Positions 9,121 through 18,932 of a stretch of DNA of 64,000 nt are shown one piece after another. Location of the stretch: the NCBI GenBank assembly GCA_900045905.1, contig FCNS01000037.1, positions 248,001-312,000 on the forward strand, in the 5' to 3' direction. The notes beneath the pieces were generated by a model. The model ran no database searches. It worked only from the letters and a program-made list of their open reading frames with translations, and had not been told where the DNA came from. Every line of letters starts with the position of its first letter. Position 1 is the first letter of the stretch. The stretch comes from Clostridiales bacterium CHKCI001 (GTDB taxonomy: Bacteria > Bacillota > Clostridia > Lachnospirales > Lachnospiraceae). The translations under genes and the position numbers were made by a program.

Positions 9121-10050
9121 TTATTTCTCTTTGTTTACAACTTCTCTTGTCACCATAATCTGAACACTCTGTGGATTTAAAATCACACCTTTTACCTCTG
9201 GTGCCAAGAGTTTAAAAATACTCTTCAAGTCTAAAATCATCGGATGGAACGTTTTTACATTTGGGAATTTTAATACTTCATTTAAATCGGTAAAGATTGG
9301 ATGAAAAATTTCTCCGTTTTTTAGCTTTACAGATGGAAATTCAATTTTTTCCTTGGACGGCGTTCCATCTTCATTTTCTGCATTACGATAGATTAGGAAA
9401 AACTTTCCACTTTTCAGATTTGCATGAATCTCTTCTAACATTTCTGTTAAATCTTTTTTTTCTCCATTTTGAATCTGTTCTCTTAGTTGCTGAACATAAT
9501 AAATCGAAGTTAATTGAAGTTCTGGATTTGTAACTGGACGCTTTTCTTCTGGTATTTTGGAATAATCTGGTTCTTTACAAATTTCTTTTAGCTGAATACG
9601 AATTACCTTTTCCCCCGCATTTACAACCAAAGCATTGATACCAAGCGGGTATAAACTTAAATAAAAGTTTTTTAGTTGATTTCTTTCCAGTTTTACGACA
9701 GATTGAAACTTATTACTCTCTTTTTTCGCAGTTGCCTGATCTTCTTCCATAAAAATATAAATTTGATCGTCAAATGTTTTTTCATCACAGACAACATATG
9801 GAAGTTTACTCACATTGGAGAACAAAACAAATATCTGATCCACAATCATCATTCGTTCTAAAATTAACATATAAAAAACTTGTGCACGACTCTGAAAAAA
9901 TTTTGCTCTTCGTTCTTGTCCTTTATTCCGAATCATAGAATAAAGTGCAGTCTCATAAATTTCTATTAACTCATCGAATGTTAACGCATCCATTTTCGCT
10001 TTATCAAACTTTGTCCCTAATAATATATCATTTAATTTTTGTTTATCCAT
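9121..10050 (-). CDS. SseB-like protein of unknown function
   Basis: 309 residues from an ATG at 10050 preceded by GAGGAGGT. The C-terminal third resembles the SseB N-terminal fold (the stretch containing FPSVKLKNGEIFHPIFTD and later HPMILDLKS). The middle is similar in composition and may be a second copy. No membrane segments or signal peptide. The role is unknown. It ends 13 nt before the GTPase-NYN gene, so both probably belong to one transcript. Confidence 0.65.
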   Translation of the reverse strand: MDKQKLNDILLGTKFDKAKMDALTFDELIEIYETALYSMIRNKGQERRAKFFQSRAQVFYMLILERMMIVDQIFVLFSNVSKLPYVVCDEKTFDDQIYIFMEEDQATAKKESNKFQSVVKLERNQLKNFYLSLYPLGINALVVNAGEKVIRIQLKEICKEPDYSKIPEEKRPVTNPELQLTSIYYVQQLREQIQNGEKKDLTEMLEEIHANLKSGKFFLIYRNAENEDGTPSKEKIEFPSVKLKNGEIFHPIFTDLNEVLKFPNVKTFHPMILDLKSIFKLLAPEVKGVILNPQSVQIMVTREVVNKEK

Positions 10051-10069
10051 ATTTACCTCCTCATCTATT

Positions 10070-10098
10070 GATATACCACAATCCGTACCTAAAATCAA
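10070..10098 (-). promoter_or_regulatory. Promoter of the SseB/GTPase/PHP unit
   Basis: Minus-strand TTGATT (10093-10098) and TATATC (10070-10075) are spaced by 17 bp, 20 bp upstream of the start codon of the SseB-like gene. Confidence 0.6.
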
Positions 10099-10165
10099 TG
10101 ATTGCAAGCAAGGACTACTGCTTTTTATACAAGTATAAGGCAAATTTTATATTATAATAGCAGAA

Positions 10166-10200
10166 AGCTGCTGCATCTGGGATTTTCCCATGCAGCAGCT
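10166..10200 (-). terminator. Terminator of the MarR/ABC operon
   Basis: AGCTGCTGCA (10166-10175) pairs with TGCAGCAGCT (10191-10200), and an inner TGGGA/TCCCA stem closes the loop. It lies just past the stop codon of the second ABC gene. The U-tract on the minus strand is short. Confidence 0.75.
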
Positions 10201-10208
10201 AAAACCGT

Positions 10209-12032
10209 TTAATCTAATTCCGCTTTTCCTGTATAAAGCTGATAGTAACGTCCCTTCTTTTCCATCAGTTGTTCATGTGTGCCACGTTCAATAATTTGTC
10301 CATGTTCTAATACAATAATTGCCTTAGAATTTCGTATTGTAGAAAGGCGGTGGGCAATCACAAATGTAGTACGACTTGCCATTAATGCATCCATTCCTTT
10401 TTGAATCAGTTGTTCAGTACGGGTGTCAACGGAACTTGTTGCCTCATCCAAAATGAGAATTGGAGCCTTCGACAATGCTGCACGGGCAATATTTAAAAGT
10501 TGCCGCTGGCCTTGACTTAAATTAGAGCCATCGCCTTCTAACATTGTATGATATCCATTTGCTAAATGACGAATAAAGCCATCCGCATTTGCAATTTTAG
10601 CAGCCGCAATTACTTCTTCATCCGTAGCATCTAATCTTCCATACCGAATATTTTCCATCACCGTTCCTGTAAATAAATGAGTATCTTGCAACACAAGTGC
10701 AATATTTCTTCTCAATTCATCTTTTGCTATATTTCGAACATCAATGGTATCAATGGAAATACGTCCTTTGGAGATCTCATAAAAACGACTTAACAGATTC
10801 GTAACGGTTGTTTTTCCTGCTCCAGTTGAACCAACAAAAGCAATTTTCTGTCCTTTTTTGGCATAAAGTGTAATATCTTTTAAAATAACTTTATCTGGAT
10901 TATAACCAAATGTTACATTTTGCAGTACAATTTCTCCTTCCACATGATCCAGTTTATAAATTAACCGATCGGTTGGACTCTGATCTTCTTTTGGAATTGT
11001 GCCGAACTCTGGTTCTTCTTCCATATCTAAAATATCAAATACTCGTTCAATACCTGCAAGTGCAGAAAAAATTGTATTTACCTGCATAGAGATTTCATTA
11101 ATCGGTCTGGAAAACTGCCTAGAGTAGTTTACAAAAATTAATAAACCTCCCCTATCAAATCCGTGCATAACACATAAAATACCACCGATTGCAGCAGTCA
11201 AAGAATAACTAACTTGACTTAGATTCCCCATTACTGGTCCCATAATTCCACCAAAGAACTGTGCCTTCATCTGTTTATCTCTTAAATCATAATTCAGTTC
11301 TGTGAAATCTTCAATTGCCTGATCTTCATGATTGAATACTTTGACAACTTTCTGTCCTGAAATAGTTTCTTCAATGTATCCATTTAACTTACCAATCGCC
11401 GCCTGCTGCTCTCGATAGAATTTCTGGCTGCGTCCAGCCACAAAACCTCCTGCTTTGAGCATAATTGGTGTCATTACAAGGGTTAAAATCGTAAGCCATA
11501 TATTTGTATAAACCATAAATCCAATTGTTCCAACAATTTGAATCATTCCTGCAAACAATTGGATTAATGTATTATTCAGCATTTCTCCAACTGCATCCAC
11601 ATCATTAGTATAACGGCTCATCAATTCTCCATTTGGTGTTGTATCAAAAAAACGAACTGGCATTTTCTGCATTTTTACAAATAATTCTTCTCTCAGCTTC
11701 ATTAACGCCCTTTGTGAAATACCAATCATAATTCTAGCTTGAAAATAAGCAGCTATGACCCCTGCAAGATAAACACATCCCATAACAATTAAGGCTTTAG
11801 CAAGTCCTGCAATATCTCCTACTCCGTTTTCTGGAACGATATAATTGTTTAAAATTGGACGAAGCATATAAGAGCCAAGCAGCGATGCTCCTGTATTTAC
11901 AACGACACATATCATGGCAATCCCAAATAACCATTTATCATCTTTAATATAAGTAAGCAATCGCAGGATAGATCCTTTGACATTTTTTGGTTTCTTTCCT
12001 ATTATTACTTGTTTCCCTCTTGGTCCTGGCAT
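10209..12032 (-). CDS. ABC exporter half-transporter, permease-ATPase fusion (second subunit)
   Basis: 607 residues: a six-helix exporter domain (about 35-340) followed by an ATPase domain with Walker A GSTGAGKTT, Q-loop VLQDTHLF, signature LSQGQ, Walker B ILILDEATS and H-loop AHRLS. The start ATG overlaps the stop of the upstream ABC gene (TAATG), showing translational coupling. With that gene it forms a heterodimeric multidrug-type exporter. This subunit has the canonical Walker B glutamate. The substrate is unknown; the MarR gene upstream suggests induction by a small toxic compound. Confidence 0.95.
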   Translation of the reverse strand: MPGPRGKQVIIGKKPKNVKGSILRLLTYIKDDKWLFGIAMICVVVNTGASLLGSYMLRPILNNYIVPENGVGDIAGLAKALIVMGCVYLAGVIAAYFQARIMIGISQRALMKLREELFVKMQKMPVRFFDTTPNGELMSRYTNDVDAVGEMLNNTLIQLFAGMIQIVGTIGFMVYTNIWLTILTLVMTPIMLKAGGFVAGRSQKFYREQQAAIGKLNGYIEETISGQKVVKVFNHEDQAIEDFTELNYDLRDKQMKAQFFGGIMGPVMGNLSQVSYSLTAAIGGILCVMHGFDRGGLLIFVNYSRQFSRPINEISMQVNTIFSALAGIERVFDILDMEEEPEFGTIPKEDQSPTDRLIYKLDHVEGEIVLQNVTFGYNPDKVILKDITLYAKKGQKIAFVGSTGAGKTTVTNLLSRFYEISKGRISIDTIDVRNIAKDELRRNIALVLQDTHLFTGTVMENIRYGRLDATDEEVIAAAKIANADGFIRHLANGYHTMLEGDGSNLSQGQRQLLNIARAALSKAPILILDEATSSVDTRTEQLIQKGMDALMASRTTFVIAHRLSTIRNSKAIIVLEHGQIIERGTHEQLMEKKGRYYQLYTGKAELD

Positions 12033-13765
12033 TATGCAGTCACCTCCCTACGCATTTGCGAATCATAAATTTCGCGATACTCGTTACACCGCTCCATCAA
12101 TTCTGTATGAATACCCTGATCTACAATTCTTCCATCTTCCATTACCAAAATCTGATCTGCATCCATTACAGATGTGATTCTTTGAGCAATAATAATTTTT
12201 GTCGCATTCTTCAAACTCGTAGAGAAAGTTTCTCTAATTTTCGCTTCTGTTGCAGTATCTACCGCACTCGTACTATCATCTAATATCAAAATTTTCGGTT
12301 TTTTCAGCAATGCACGGGCAATACAAAGTCTCTGTTTCTGTCCACCTGAAACGTTACTTCCCCCTTGTCCAAGTTCTGTTCCATACTGGTCTGGAAATGC
12401 CATAACAAAGTCATGTGCCTGTGCACGCTTGGATACTTCAAACACTTCTTCATCGGAAGCATTTTCATCTCCCCAACGTAAGTTTTCCATAATATCTCCA
12501 GAAAACAGCACATTTTTCTGGAGTACCATGCCAACACCTTCACGCAGATTTCTTAGTGAATAGTCTTTCACATCAATACCATCCACCAGAACTTCTCCCT
12601 CATCCACATCATAAAGACGAGGAATCATGGATACAAGTGTACTTTTTCCGCATCCAGTTGGCCCAATAATTCCAACCGTCTGTCCCGCTTTAATTTTAAA
12701 ATTAATATCATTCAAAATCCATTCACTCGAGTTTTTATAATATCGATATTTTACATTTCTGAATTCAACACTTCCATTTTCTACATTGCGGTCTTTACAG
12801 GATGCCTTTTCATCTGTGAGATCGATTTCTTTATCCAATACTTCTGTAATACGTTTTAAGGATGCCATTGCACGAGAACTATTCAAAAATACCATAGCCA
12901 GCATCATCAAGGACATTAAAATCTGCACAATGTATGTAGTGAATGCCATTAAATCACCAACTGTCATTGTCCCAGCTACAATCATATTACCGCCAAACCA
13001 TACTACTGCTATTGTTGTAATATTCATTGCAAGCATCATAACTGGCATATTAAAAATTACAACCTTAAATGCACGCATACTCGTTTCCTTTAAATCTTTA
13101 TTTAACTTCTGAAACTTTTCTTCTTCAAAATCACTTCTGACAAAGGACTTAATCACACGAATATTTACAAGACTCTCCTGAATACCAGAATTCAATCGGT
13201 CGATTTTCTTTTGCATCAGTTCAAATCTAGGATAGCCAATCCTAATAATAATTGAAATTGCAGCAACAAGAATTGGAATTACAACTAAAATTACAATTGC
13301 TAATTTTGCATTCATAACAAACGCCATAATTAAGGCTCCAATTAACATACCTGGTGCCCGAAGGCAGAGCCTTAAAAACAGCATAATTAGATTTTGAACT
13401 TGTGTAATATCATTTGTTAAACGAGTTACAAGAGAACCTGTACTAAACTCATCAATATTTTTAAATGAAAATTGCTGAATTTTTTTAAAAATATCCAGAC
13501 GCAAATCAGCTCCAAAAGACATTGCCGCCTTTGATGCATAATAGGCGCCCATCACACCTCCTGCTGCCATACAAATAGCAGTAATTATCATACAGACTCC
13601 AATTCCTATAATAAAGGTCACGTCTGCATTCACGATTCCCTTATCCTGAATCTGAGATAAAAACCACGGCAAGAAGACCTCTCCCAATACTTCTACAATC
13701 ATACCAACTGGACCTAATACAAAATAAACCCAATACGGCATAATATACTTTTTATAGCGTTTCAC
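12032..13765 (-). CDS. ABC exporter half-transporter, permease-ATPase fusion (first subunit)
   Basis: 577 residues with an N-terminal six-helix membrane domain and a C-terminal ATPase: Walker A GPTGCGKST, signature VSGGQ, Walker B ILILDDSTS and AQRIT in place of the usual H-loop histidine. Asp instead of Glu after Walker B and the altered H-loop mark this as the degenerate-site partner of a heterodimeric exporter (BmrC/D or LmrC/D type), with the other subunit carrying the consensus site. It overlaps the 3' end of the MarR gene by 14 nt. Confidence 0.95.
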   Translation of the reverse strand: MKRYKKYIMPYWVYFVLGPVGMIVEVLGEVFLPWFLSQIQDKGIVNADVTFIIGIGVCMIITAICMAAGGVMGAYYASKAAMSFGADLRLDIFKKIQQFSFKNIDEFSTGSLVTRLTNDITQVQNLIMLFLRLCLRAPGMLIGALIMAFVMNAKLAIVILVVIPILVAAISIIIRIGYPRFELMQKKIDRLNSGIQESLVNIRVIKSFVRSDFEEEKFQKLNKDLKETSMRAFKVVIFNMPVMMLAMNITTIAVVWFGGNMIVAGTMTVGDLMAFTTYIVQILMSLMMLAMVFLNSSRAMASLKRITEVLDKEIDLTDEKASCKDRNVENGSVEFRNVKYRYYKNSSEWILNDINFKIKAGQTVGIIGPTGCGKSTLVSMIPRLYDVDEGEVLVDGIDVKDYSLRNLREGVGMVLQKNVLFSGDIMENLRWGDENASDEEVFEVSKRAQAHDFVMAFPDQYGTELGQGGSNVSGGQKQRLCIARALLKKPKILILDDSTSAVDTATEAKIRETFSTSLKNATKIIIAQRITSVMDADQILVMEDGRIVDQGIHTELMERCNEYREIYDSQMRREVTA

Positions 13766-14201
13766 CCGTTTTTTCCTCCATAATTTCCCCTAAGTTTTCA
13801 TAAATACGATCTAAAAAATCACCTAACTGCATTAATTCTTTTTCTGAAAAACCATGATACATTTCTTCTGTCAAACTCTTTACGATTTGTTCACTCTGTT
13901 TTACAACACACGTTCCCTTCTCTGTTAGCATTACTTTGTTAAAGCGGTTATCATTACCATCCACAGCTTTATTAATATAACCGCCTTTTTCCAATCGTTT
14001 CGTTGCCACAGCAATCGTTGCAGTAGAGACTTTCAGACAATTTGCAATCTCAGTCTGCGAAGCATCGGAATGATGGGCTAAATACATTAAAAGATAATGC
14101 TGTCCTCGATGAATGCCCGTTTCAACTAATTCCTTTTCCATTATTTTTTTATAACGATGTATCATAAATATAAACTTTTGTGTCACATTATAATCACTCA
14201 T
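13752..14201 (-). CDS. MarR-family transcriptional regulator
   Basis: 149-residue winged-helix regulator. The helix-turn-helix is in SQTEIANCLKVSTATIAVAT, followed by the wing with a DGNDNRFNKVMLTEKG pattern, as in MarR/SlyA proteins. Likely a dimeric, ligand-released repressor of the two overlapping ABC exporter genes downstream. It starts 10 nt after the argS stop, so basal expression may come from argS read-through. No separate promoter was recognised in that gap. Confidence 0.92.
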   Translation of the reverse strand: MSDYNVTQKFIFMIHRYKKIMEKELVETGIHRGQHYLLMYLAHHSDASQTEIANCLKVSTATIAVATKRLEKGGYINKAVDGNDNRFNKVMLTEKGTCVVKQSEQIVKSLTEEMYHGFSEKELMQLGDFLDRIYENLGEIMEEKTGETL

Positions 14202-14210
14202 TTTTACCTC

Positions 14211-15977
14211 TTACATACGTTCTGGTGCTTCAAATCCAAGTAAATCAATACAAGTTTCTAAAATTTGCTGTGTAAGCAGAATCAAAGCAATATATCCTTC
14301 CTGCTTTTGCCTATTTTCTTCCGACAGAATTTTTGTCTCATGGTAGAAACTATTAAACTTATTCGCTAAATCATAAATATAAGCACAGATTTTATGCGGT
14401 GCAAGCTCCGCTATACTTTGTTCCAGTATCTCATTGAACTTTGTAAGTTCTAACATCAGTTCTTTTTCACTCACACTCACTGGAGGAAGCAGCTGAAATG
14501 TTTCTTTTTCTTCATTCAGTTCTTTATACTTCTTTACAATCGACTTAATTCTTACAATTGTATAAAGAATATATGGTCCTGTATTTCCTTCAAATGAGGT
14601 AAAGCGATCTACATCAAACACATAGTCTTTGGAAGCTTGATTAGACAAATCTCCATATTTGATTGCTGCAAGCCCAATAATTTTCGCTGTTTTCCTCGCT
14701 TCTTCTTCGGAAATCGCACGATTTTCCATAATTTTCTCATATACAGCCTGATTAATTTCTGCAATCAATGTCTCCAGACGCATAACACCGCCGTCTCTCG
14801 TTTTAAATGGCTTTCCATCCTTTCCATTCATGGTACCAAAACCAAGGAATTTCAGCTTTGTATCTTCCTTTACTGTTCCTGCCTTTCTGGAACAACGGAA
14901 TACCTGTGTAAAATGCATTTCTTGACGTTTATCTACTACATAGATAATCTCAGTTGGATCAAATAACTTCATACGTTCTACAATTGTAGCAAGATCCGTA
15001 GTAGAATACAGGGTAGCTCCATCGGATTTTACTAAAATACAAGGAGGAACTTCTTTTGTATCACCATCTTCTTTTACATCTACAACTAGTGCCCCCTCAC
15101 TCATATATGCCAAGCCTTTTTCTTTCATCATTTGAATCATATCTGGAATATATGGCTGTGCGTCACTCTCTGTCTTCCAAAGATCAAACTCTACATTCAA
15201 ATTGCTGTAATTCTTCTTTAAATCAGTAACTGATACATTCATAATGTGATTCCAAAGAGCTTTATATCCACGAGTTCCATTTTGAAGTTGGAATGTCGCT
15301 TCATGTGCTTTTTGCGCAAAAGATTCGTCCACTTTAGACTTAGCACTTGCACAAGGATAGATTTCTTCCAATTCCGATATTGTAAAAGGAGCTTCTTTTG
15401 GATATTCTCCTGTATAATCCTCATCAAAATAACATAAATCTGGTTTGCGTTCTTTCAGTTCTTCAATGATTAGACCCATTTGAAGTCCCCAATCTCCTAA
15501 ATGAACATCTCCAATCACATTATGTCCTTGATAACGATTCATTCGTTTAATACTTTCTCCGATAATTGCAGAACGTAGATGACCTACATGCAATGGCTTG
15601 GCCACATTTGGTCCGCCATAATCAATAATGATTGTCTCAACTTTCTCAGGTGCCTCTAATCCAAACTTATCAGCCTCTCTCATTTTTCTCAGATAATCTG
15701 TTACAAAACTACCTGATAACTTTATATTAATAAAACCTGGTTTTACTGCATTTACCTCTTCAAACATATCGTCTCCTTGCAAACGCATTACTACATCATT
15801 TGCAATCATAATGGGAGCTTTATGATACATTTTTGCACCTGCCATGGCACCATTGCACTGATACTCACATAAATCTGGTCGATTTGAGTTATTTACCTTT
15901 CCATAAGATGCATCATAACCAGCATCTTCAAATGCCTTACTCACTTTATCTGTAATTAAATTGATAAGTTTCCTCAT
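14211..15977 (-). CDS. argS: Arginyl-tRNA synthetase
   Basis: Class I synthetase charging tRNA-Arg, cytosolic, 588 residues from the ATG at 15977. The N-terminal additional domain is followed by the HIGH-type motif HVGHLRSA; the catalytic fold includes the DLATIVERM segment. The KMSK loop is degenerate (GKPFKTRDG), as is common in ArgRS. The C-terminal anticodon-binding helices end with the expected terminal Met (APERM). A TTG at 15989 is in frame but abuts its ribosome site, so 15977 is preferred. Confidence 0.95.
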   Translation of the reverse strand: MRKLINLITDKVSKAFEDAGYDASYGKVNNSNRPDLCEYQCNGAMAGAKMYHKAPIMIANDVVMRLQGDDMFEEVNAVKPGFINIKLSGSFVTDYLRKMREADKFGLEAPEKVETIIIDYGGPNVAKPLHVGHLRSAIIGESIKRMNRYQGHNVIGDVHLGDWGLQMGLIIEELKERKPDLCYFDEDYTGEYPKEAPFTISELEEIYPCASAKSKVDESFAQKAHEATFQLQNGTRGYKALWNHIMNVSVTDLKKNYSNLNVEFDLWKTESDAQPYIPDMIQMMKEKGLAYMSEGALVVDVKEDGDTKEVPPCILVKSDGATLYSTTDLATIVERMKLFDPTEIIYVVDKRQEMHFTQVFRCSRKAGTVKEDTKLKFLGFGTMNGKDGKPFKTRDGGVMRLETLIAEINQAVYEKIMENRAISEEEARKTAKIIGLAAIKYGDLSNQASKDYVFDVDRFTSFEGNTGPYILYTIVRIKSIVKKYKELNEEKETFQLLPPVSVSEKELMLELTKFNEILEQSIAELAPHKICAYIYDLANKFNSFYHETKILSEENRQKQEGYIALILLTQQILETCIDLLGFEAPERM

Positions 15978-16049
15978 TCTTTCTACCAATCCTTTCTAAC
16001 GTCCATTTTTTATAAAACTTCTATCTAACCTGCATAAGGGATAAAGAAA

Positions 16050-16122
16050 AGGCTGTTTCCCTTCTCAGACACATTACTCTCATTCGTGAGCCATATGTTT
16101 CTGAGTGAAGTGACAACAGCCT
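16050..16122 (-). terminator. Terminator downstream of pnp
   Basis: On the minus strand AGGCTGTT (16115-16122) pairs with AACAGCCT (16050-16057), enclosing a second CTCAGAAACAT-type stem, and is followed by TTTTCTTT. Confidence 0.75.
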
Positions 16123-16134
16123 CACTGTTCTTTC

Positions 16135-18222
16135 TTATTTTACATCTTTAATACTGAAACTTACTCTGCCCATTTTATCTTTTCCAAGACAAACTGCTGT
16201 TACAACATCTCCAAGCGTTAAAACATCTTCAACACGATTAATTCTCTGCTTTGAGATCTTAGAAATATGCACCATACCTTCTTTTCCAGGTGCAAACTCT
16301 AAAAATGCGCCAAATTCTTTAATACTTACTACTTTTCCTTGTAACACTTGTCCCTCTTCAAAGTCATGACCAAGTAAATCTACTGCATTTACTGCTCTCT
16401 GGATCATCTCTGCATCTGTACCACAAATAGAAACTAAACCATCTTCAGAAATATCAATCTTTACTCCTGTTTCATCAATGATACGATTAATTACTTTTCC
16501 TTGCTTACCAACAACGTCTCCAATCTTATCTGGATCAATCTGAATTTGCTCAATCTTAGGTGCATATTTTCCAACTTCTTTTCTTGGCTCTGCAATACAT
16601 GGAGCCATAACATTGTCCAAAATATAAGTTCTCGCTTCTCTTGTACGTGCAATTGCCTCTTCAATAATTGGTCTTGTCAAACCATGGATTTTAATATCCA
16701 TCTGGATTGCTGTAATACCTTTATGGGTACCCGCTACCTTAAAGTCCATGTCTCCAAAGAAATCTTCCAGTCCCTGAATATCTGTTAAAACAATATAGTC
16801 GTCATCCGTCTCTCCTGTAACAAGACCAGCTGAAATACCTGCCACTGCACTATGAATTGGAACACCTGCTGCCATTAAAGACAGGGAAGATGCACAGATG
16901 GAAGCTTGCGACGTAGAACCATTGGATTCAAATGTCTCAGATACAGTACGAATTGCATATGGAAACTCTGCTTCGGTTGGAAGAACTGGCACAAGTGCAC
17001 GTTCTGCCAATGCTCCATGTCCAATTTCACGTCTTCCTGGTCCTCTGGATGGTTTTGTCTCTCCAACAGAATAAGATGGGAAATTATAATGATGCATATA
17101 TCGTTTACTTGTTTCATTTTCATCCAAACCATCCAGACGCTGTGCTTCTGATAATGGTGCCAACGTCGTAACCGTACAGATTTGTGTCTGACCTCTTGTA
17201 AACATTGCAGAACCATGAACACGTGGCAATAAATCAATTTCTGCAGCTAACGGACGAATCTGATTAATTGCACGTCCATCTGGACGCTTATGATCCTTTA
17301 AGATCATCTTACGAACGGTTTTCTTTTGGTATTTATATAATGCTTCCCCAATCAAAGGCATCCACTCTGGATGTTCCTCTTCATAGCGCTCTTCTAATTT
17401 TACCTTTAATTCATGAATATTGGCTTCTCTTTTTTGCTTTTCATCGGTAAACACTGCTGTTTCCATTTCATCGGAACTAATTACAGAAGTCATATCTTCC
17501 CATAAATCAGCTGGAACATCACAACTCTCATAAGAATGTTTTGGTTTTCCACACTCCGCTACAATCTTCTCAATAAATTCAATAATCGTTTGATTCACTT
17601 CATGAGCAGCAAAAATTGCTTCAATCATTTTAGCTTCTGGAATCTCATTCGCACCAGCTTCAATCATAATAACCTTTTCTTTTGTAGATGCCACAGTCAA
17701 CGCCAAGTCAGAAATCTTTTTTTGTTCAGAAGTCGGATTAAAAATAAATTCTCCATCAATCATTCCAACCTGTGTACTGGCAGTTGGACCATCAAATGGA
17801 ATATCAGAAATTGCAACTGCAATTGCAGAGCCAAGCATTGCAGTCAATTCTGGACTACACTCAGGATCTACGGACATTACCATATTATTTAATGTTACAT
17901 CGTTTCGATAATCCTTTGGGAACAAAGGACGCATTGGACGGTCAATGACACGGGAAGTCAAAATAGCATTTTCCGATGCTTTTCCCTCTCTTCGATTAAA
18001 TCCTCCTGGAATTTTTCCAACAGAATACAACTTTTCTTCATATTCTACACTTAATGGGAAGAAATCAATTCCCTCTCTTGGTTCTTCTGATGCTGTTGCA
18101 GTAGAAAGTACAACCGTATCCCCATAATGCATAAATGCTGCACCATTTGCCTGTGCTGCGACTCTTCCAACATCAACTGTTAATGTTCTCCCAGCCAGCT
18201 CCATAGAAAAACTCTTATACAT
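16135..18222 (-). CDS. pnp: Polyribonucleotide nucleotidyltransferase (PNPase)
   Basis: 3'-5' phosphorolytic exoribonuclease of the RNA degradosome, 695 residues. Two RNase PH domains flank an all-helical domain, with GRREIGHGALAERAL and the acidic GDMDFKVAGT active-site region in the second. A KH domain (GKQGKVINRI near 560-570) and an S1 domain (GKVVSIKEFGAFLEF) complete the protein. The ATG at 18222 has AAAGGAG. It lies directly downstream of rpsO, the usual rpsO-pnp pair, with a structured spacer between them. Confidence 0.98.
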   Translation of the reverse strand: MYKSFSMELAGRTLTVDVGRVAAQANGAAFMHYGDTVVLSTATASEEPREGIDFFPLSVEYEEKLYSVGKIPGGFNRREGKASENAILTSRVIDRPMRPLFPKDYRNDVTLNNMVMSVDPECSPELTAMLGSAIAVAISDIPFDGPTASTQVGMIDGEFIFNPTSEQKKISDLALTVASTKEKVIMIEAGANEIPEAKMIEAIFAAHEVNQTIIEFIEKIVAECGKPKHSYESCDVPADLWEDMTSVISSDEMETAVFTDEKQKREANIHELKVKLEERYEEEHPEWMPLIGEALYKYQKKTVRKMILKDHKRPDGRAINQIRPLAAEIDLLPRVHGSAMFTRGQTQICTVTTLAPLSEAQRLDGLDENETSKRYMHHYNFPSYSVGETKPSRGPGRREIGHGALAERALVPVLPTEAEFPYAIRTVSETFESNGSTSQASICASSLSLMAAGVPIHSAVAGISAGLVTGETDDDYIVLTDIQGLEDFFGDMDFKVAGTHKGITAIQMDIKIHGLTRPIIEEAIARTREARTYILDNVMAPCIAEPRKEVGKYAPKIEQIQIDPDKIGDVVGKQGKVINRIIDETGVKIDISEDGLVSICGTDAEMIQRAVNAVDLLGHDFEEGQVLQGKVVSIKEFGAFLEFAPGKEGMVHISKISKQRINRVEDVLTLGDVVTAVCLGKDKMGRVSFSIKDVK

Positions 18223-18300
18223 AATAAACTCCTTTAATTTTCAAAATTTTGTAATGACTCTAAATATAAGTCTAGATAGCTCTATCATATTTCTTATACG

Positions 18301-18381
18301 GATAGAAGACGCCGAAACTACTGAAAACAACACAAACCAGTGCTTATGTGGTTTTCAGCGGTCTCGGAAACTCCTTCTATC
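18301..18381 (-). promoter_or_regulatory. Long stem-loop in the rpsO-pnp spacer
   Basis: Three nested pairings build one 81-nt hairpin: GATAGAAG/CTTCTATC (18301-18308 with 18374-18381), a CCGA/TCGG step and CTGAAAAC/GTTTTCAG. There is no T-run after it, so it is not a standard terminator. The position matches the RNase III-processed, autoregulatory pnp leader of other bacteria; that function is inferred. Confidence 0.6.
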
Positions 18382-18420
18382 AAAGCAGTTCAAACACCAT
18401 AGAAACTTATAGAGCAAAGA

Positions 18421-18442
18421 TAGGGTGGATTCCTCCACCCTA
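18421..18442 (-). terminator. Terminator or attenuator after rpsO
   Basis: TAGGGTGGA (18421-18429) pairs with TCCACCCTA (18434-18442) over a 4-nt loop, just past the rpsO stop. The following minus-strand sequence has only a weak U-tract, so partial read-through into pnp is expected. Confidence 0.7.
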
Positions 18443-18449
18443 ATGTGTT

Positions 18450-18716
18450 TTACTTTCTGATTCCTAATTTGTTAATTAAAGCACGGTATCCTTCGATATC
18501 TTTAGACTTTAAGTAATCAAGTAAACCTCTTCTATGACCTACCATCATCAAAAGACCTCTTCTGGAATGGTGATCCTTTGGATTAACTTTTAAATGCTCT
18601 GTTAACTCTGTGATTCTAGCTGTTAATAAAGCAATCTGTACTTCTGGTGAACCTGTATCTCCAGGCTTCTTTCCATATTCAGCGATGATAGCTGCTTTCT
18701 TTTCCTTTGAAATCAT
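18450..18716 (-). CDS. rpsO: 30S ribosomal protein S15
   Basis: 88 residues with the S15 signature ([17 protein letters not shown], then [21 protein letters not shown]). It binds 16S rRNA helices 20-22 and organises the platform of the small subunit. The ATG at 18716 follows AAGGAGGAA, and its length is the family norm; an upstream in-frame extension is not needed. It is the first gene of the rpsO-pnp unit. Confidence 0.98.
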   Translation of the reverse strand: MISKEKKAAIIAEYGKKPGDTGSPEVQIALLTARITELTEHLKVNPKDHHSRRGLLMMVGHRRGLLDYLKSKDIEGYRALINKLGIRK

Positions 18717-18804
18717 GATGATTTCCTCCTTAATTTTTATTCTGACCAAATCCCAAGCGATGGTTGGAGTATCCAAGAGCTGAGGATTGGCGTATACGCA
18801 TTAG

Positions 18805-18833
18805 ATAGTACCACATTTTCAACGAATTGTAAA
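18805..18833 (-). promoter_or_regulatory. rpsO promoter
   Basis: Minus-strand TTTACA (18828-18833) and TACTAT (18805-18810) with a 17-bp spacer, about 90 bp upstream of rpsO. Confidence 0.65.
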
Positions 18834-18932
18834 GAGGTTTTTCTTAATAAAAAGTTACTCTATTTTTGAATTAGTTTTTTATAAATACACATAGGATTTA
18901 GCTTTGCAGATTCAGTAAAGAGGGCACTCATG

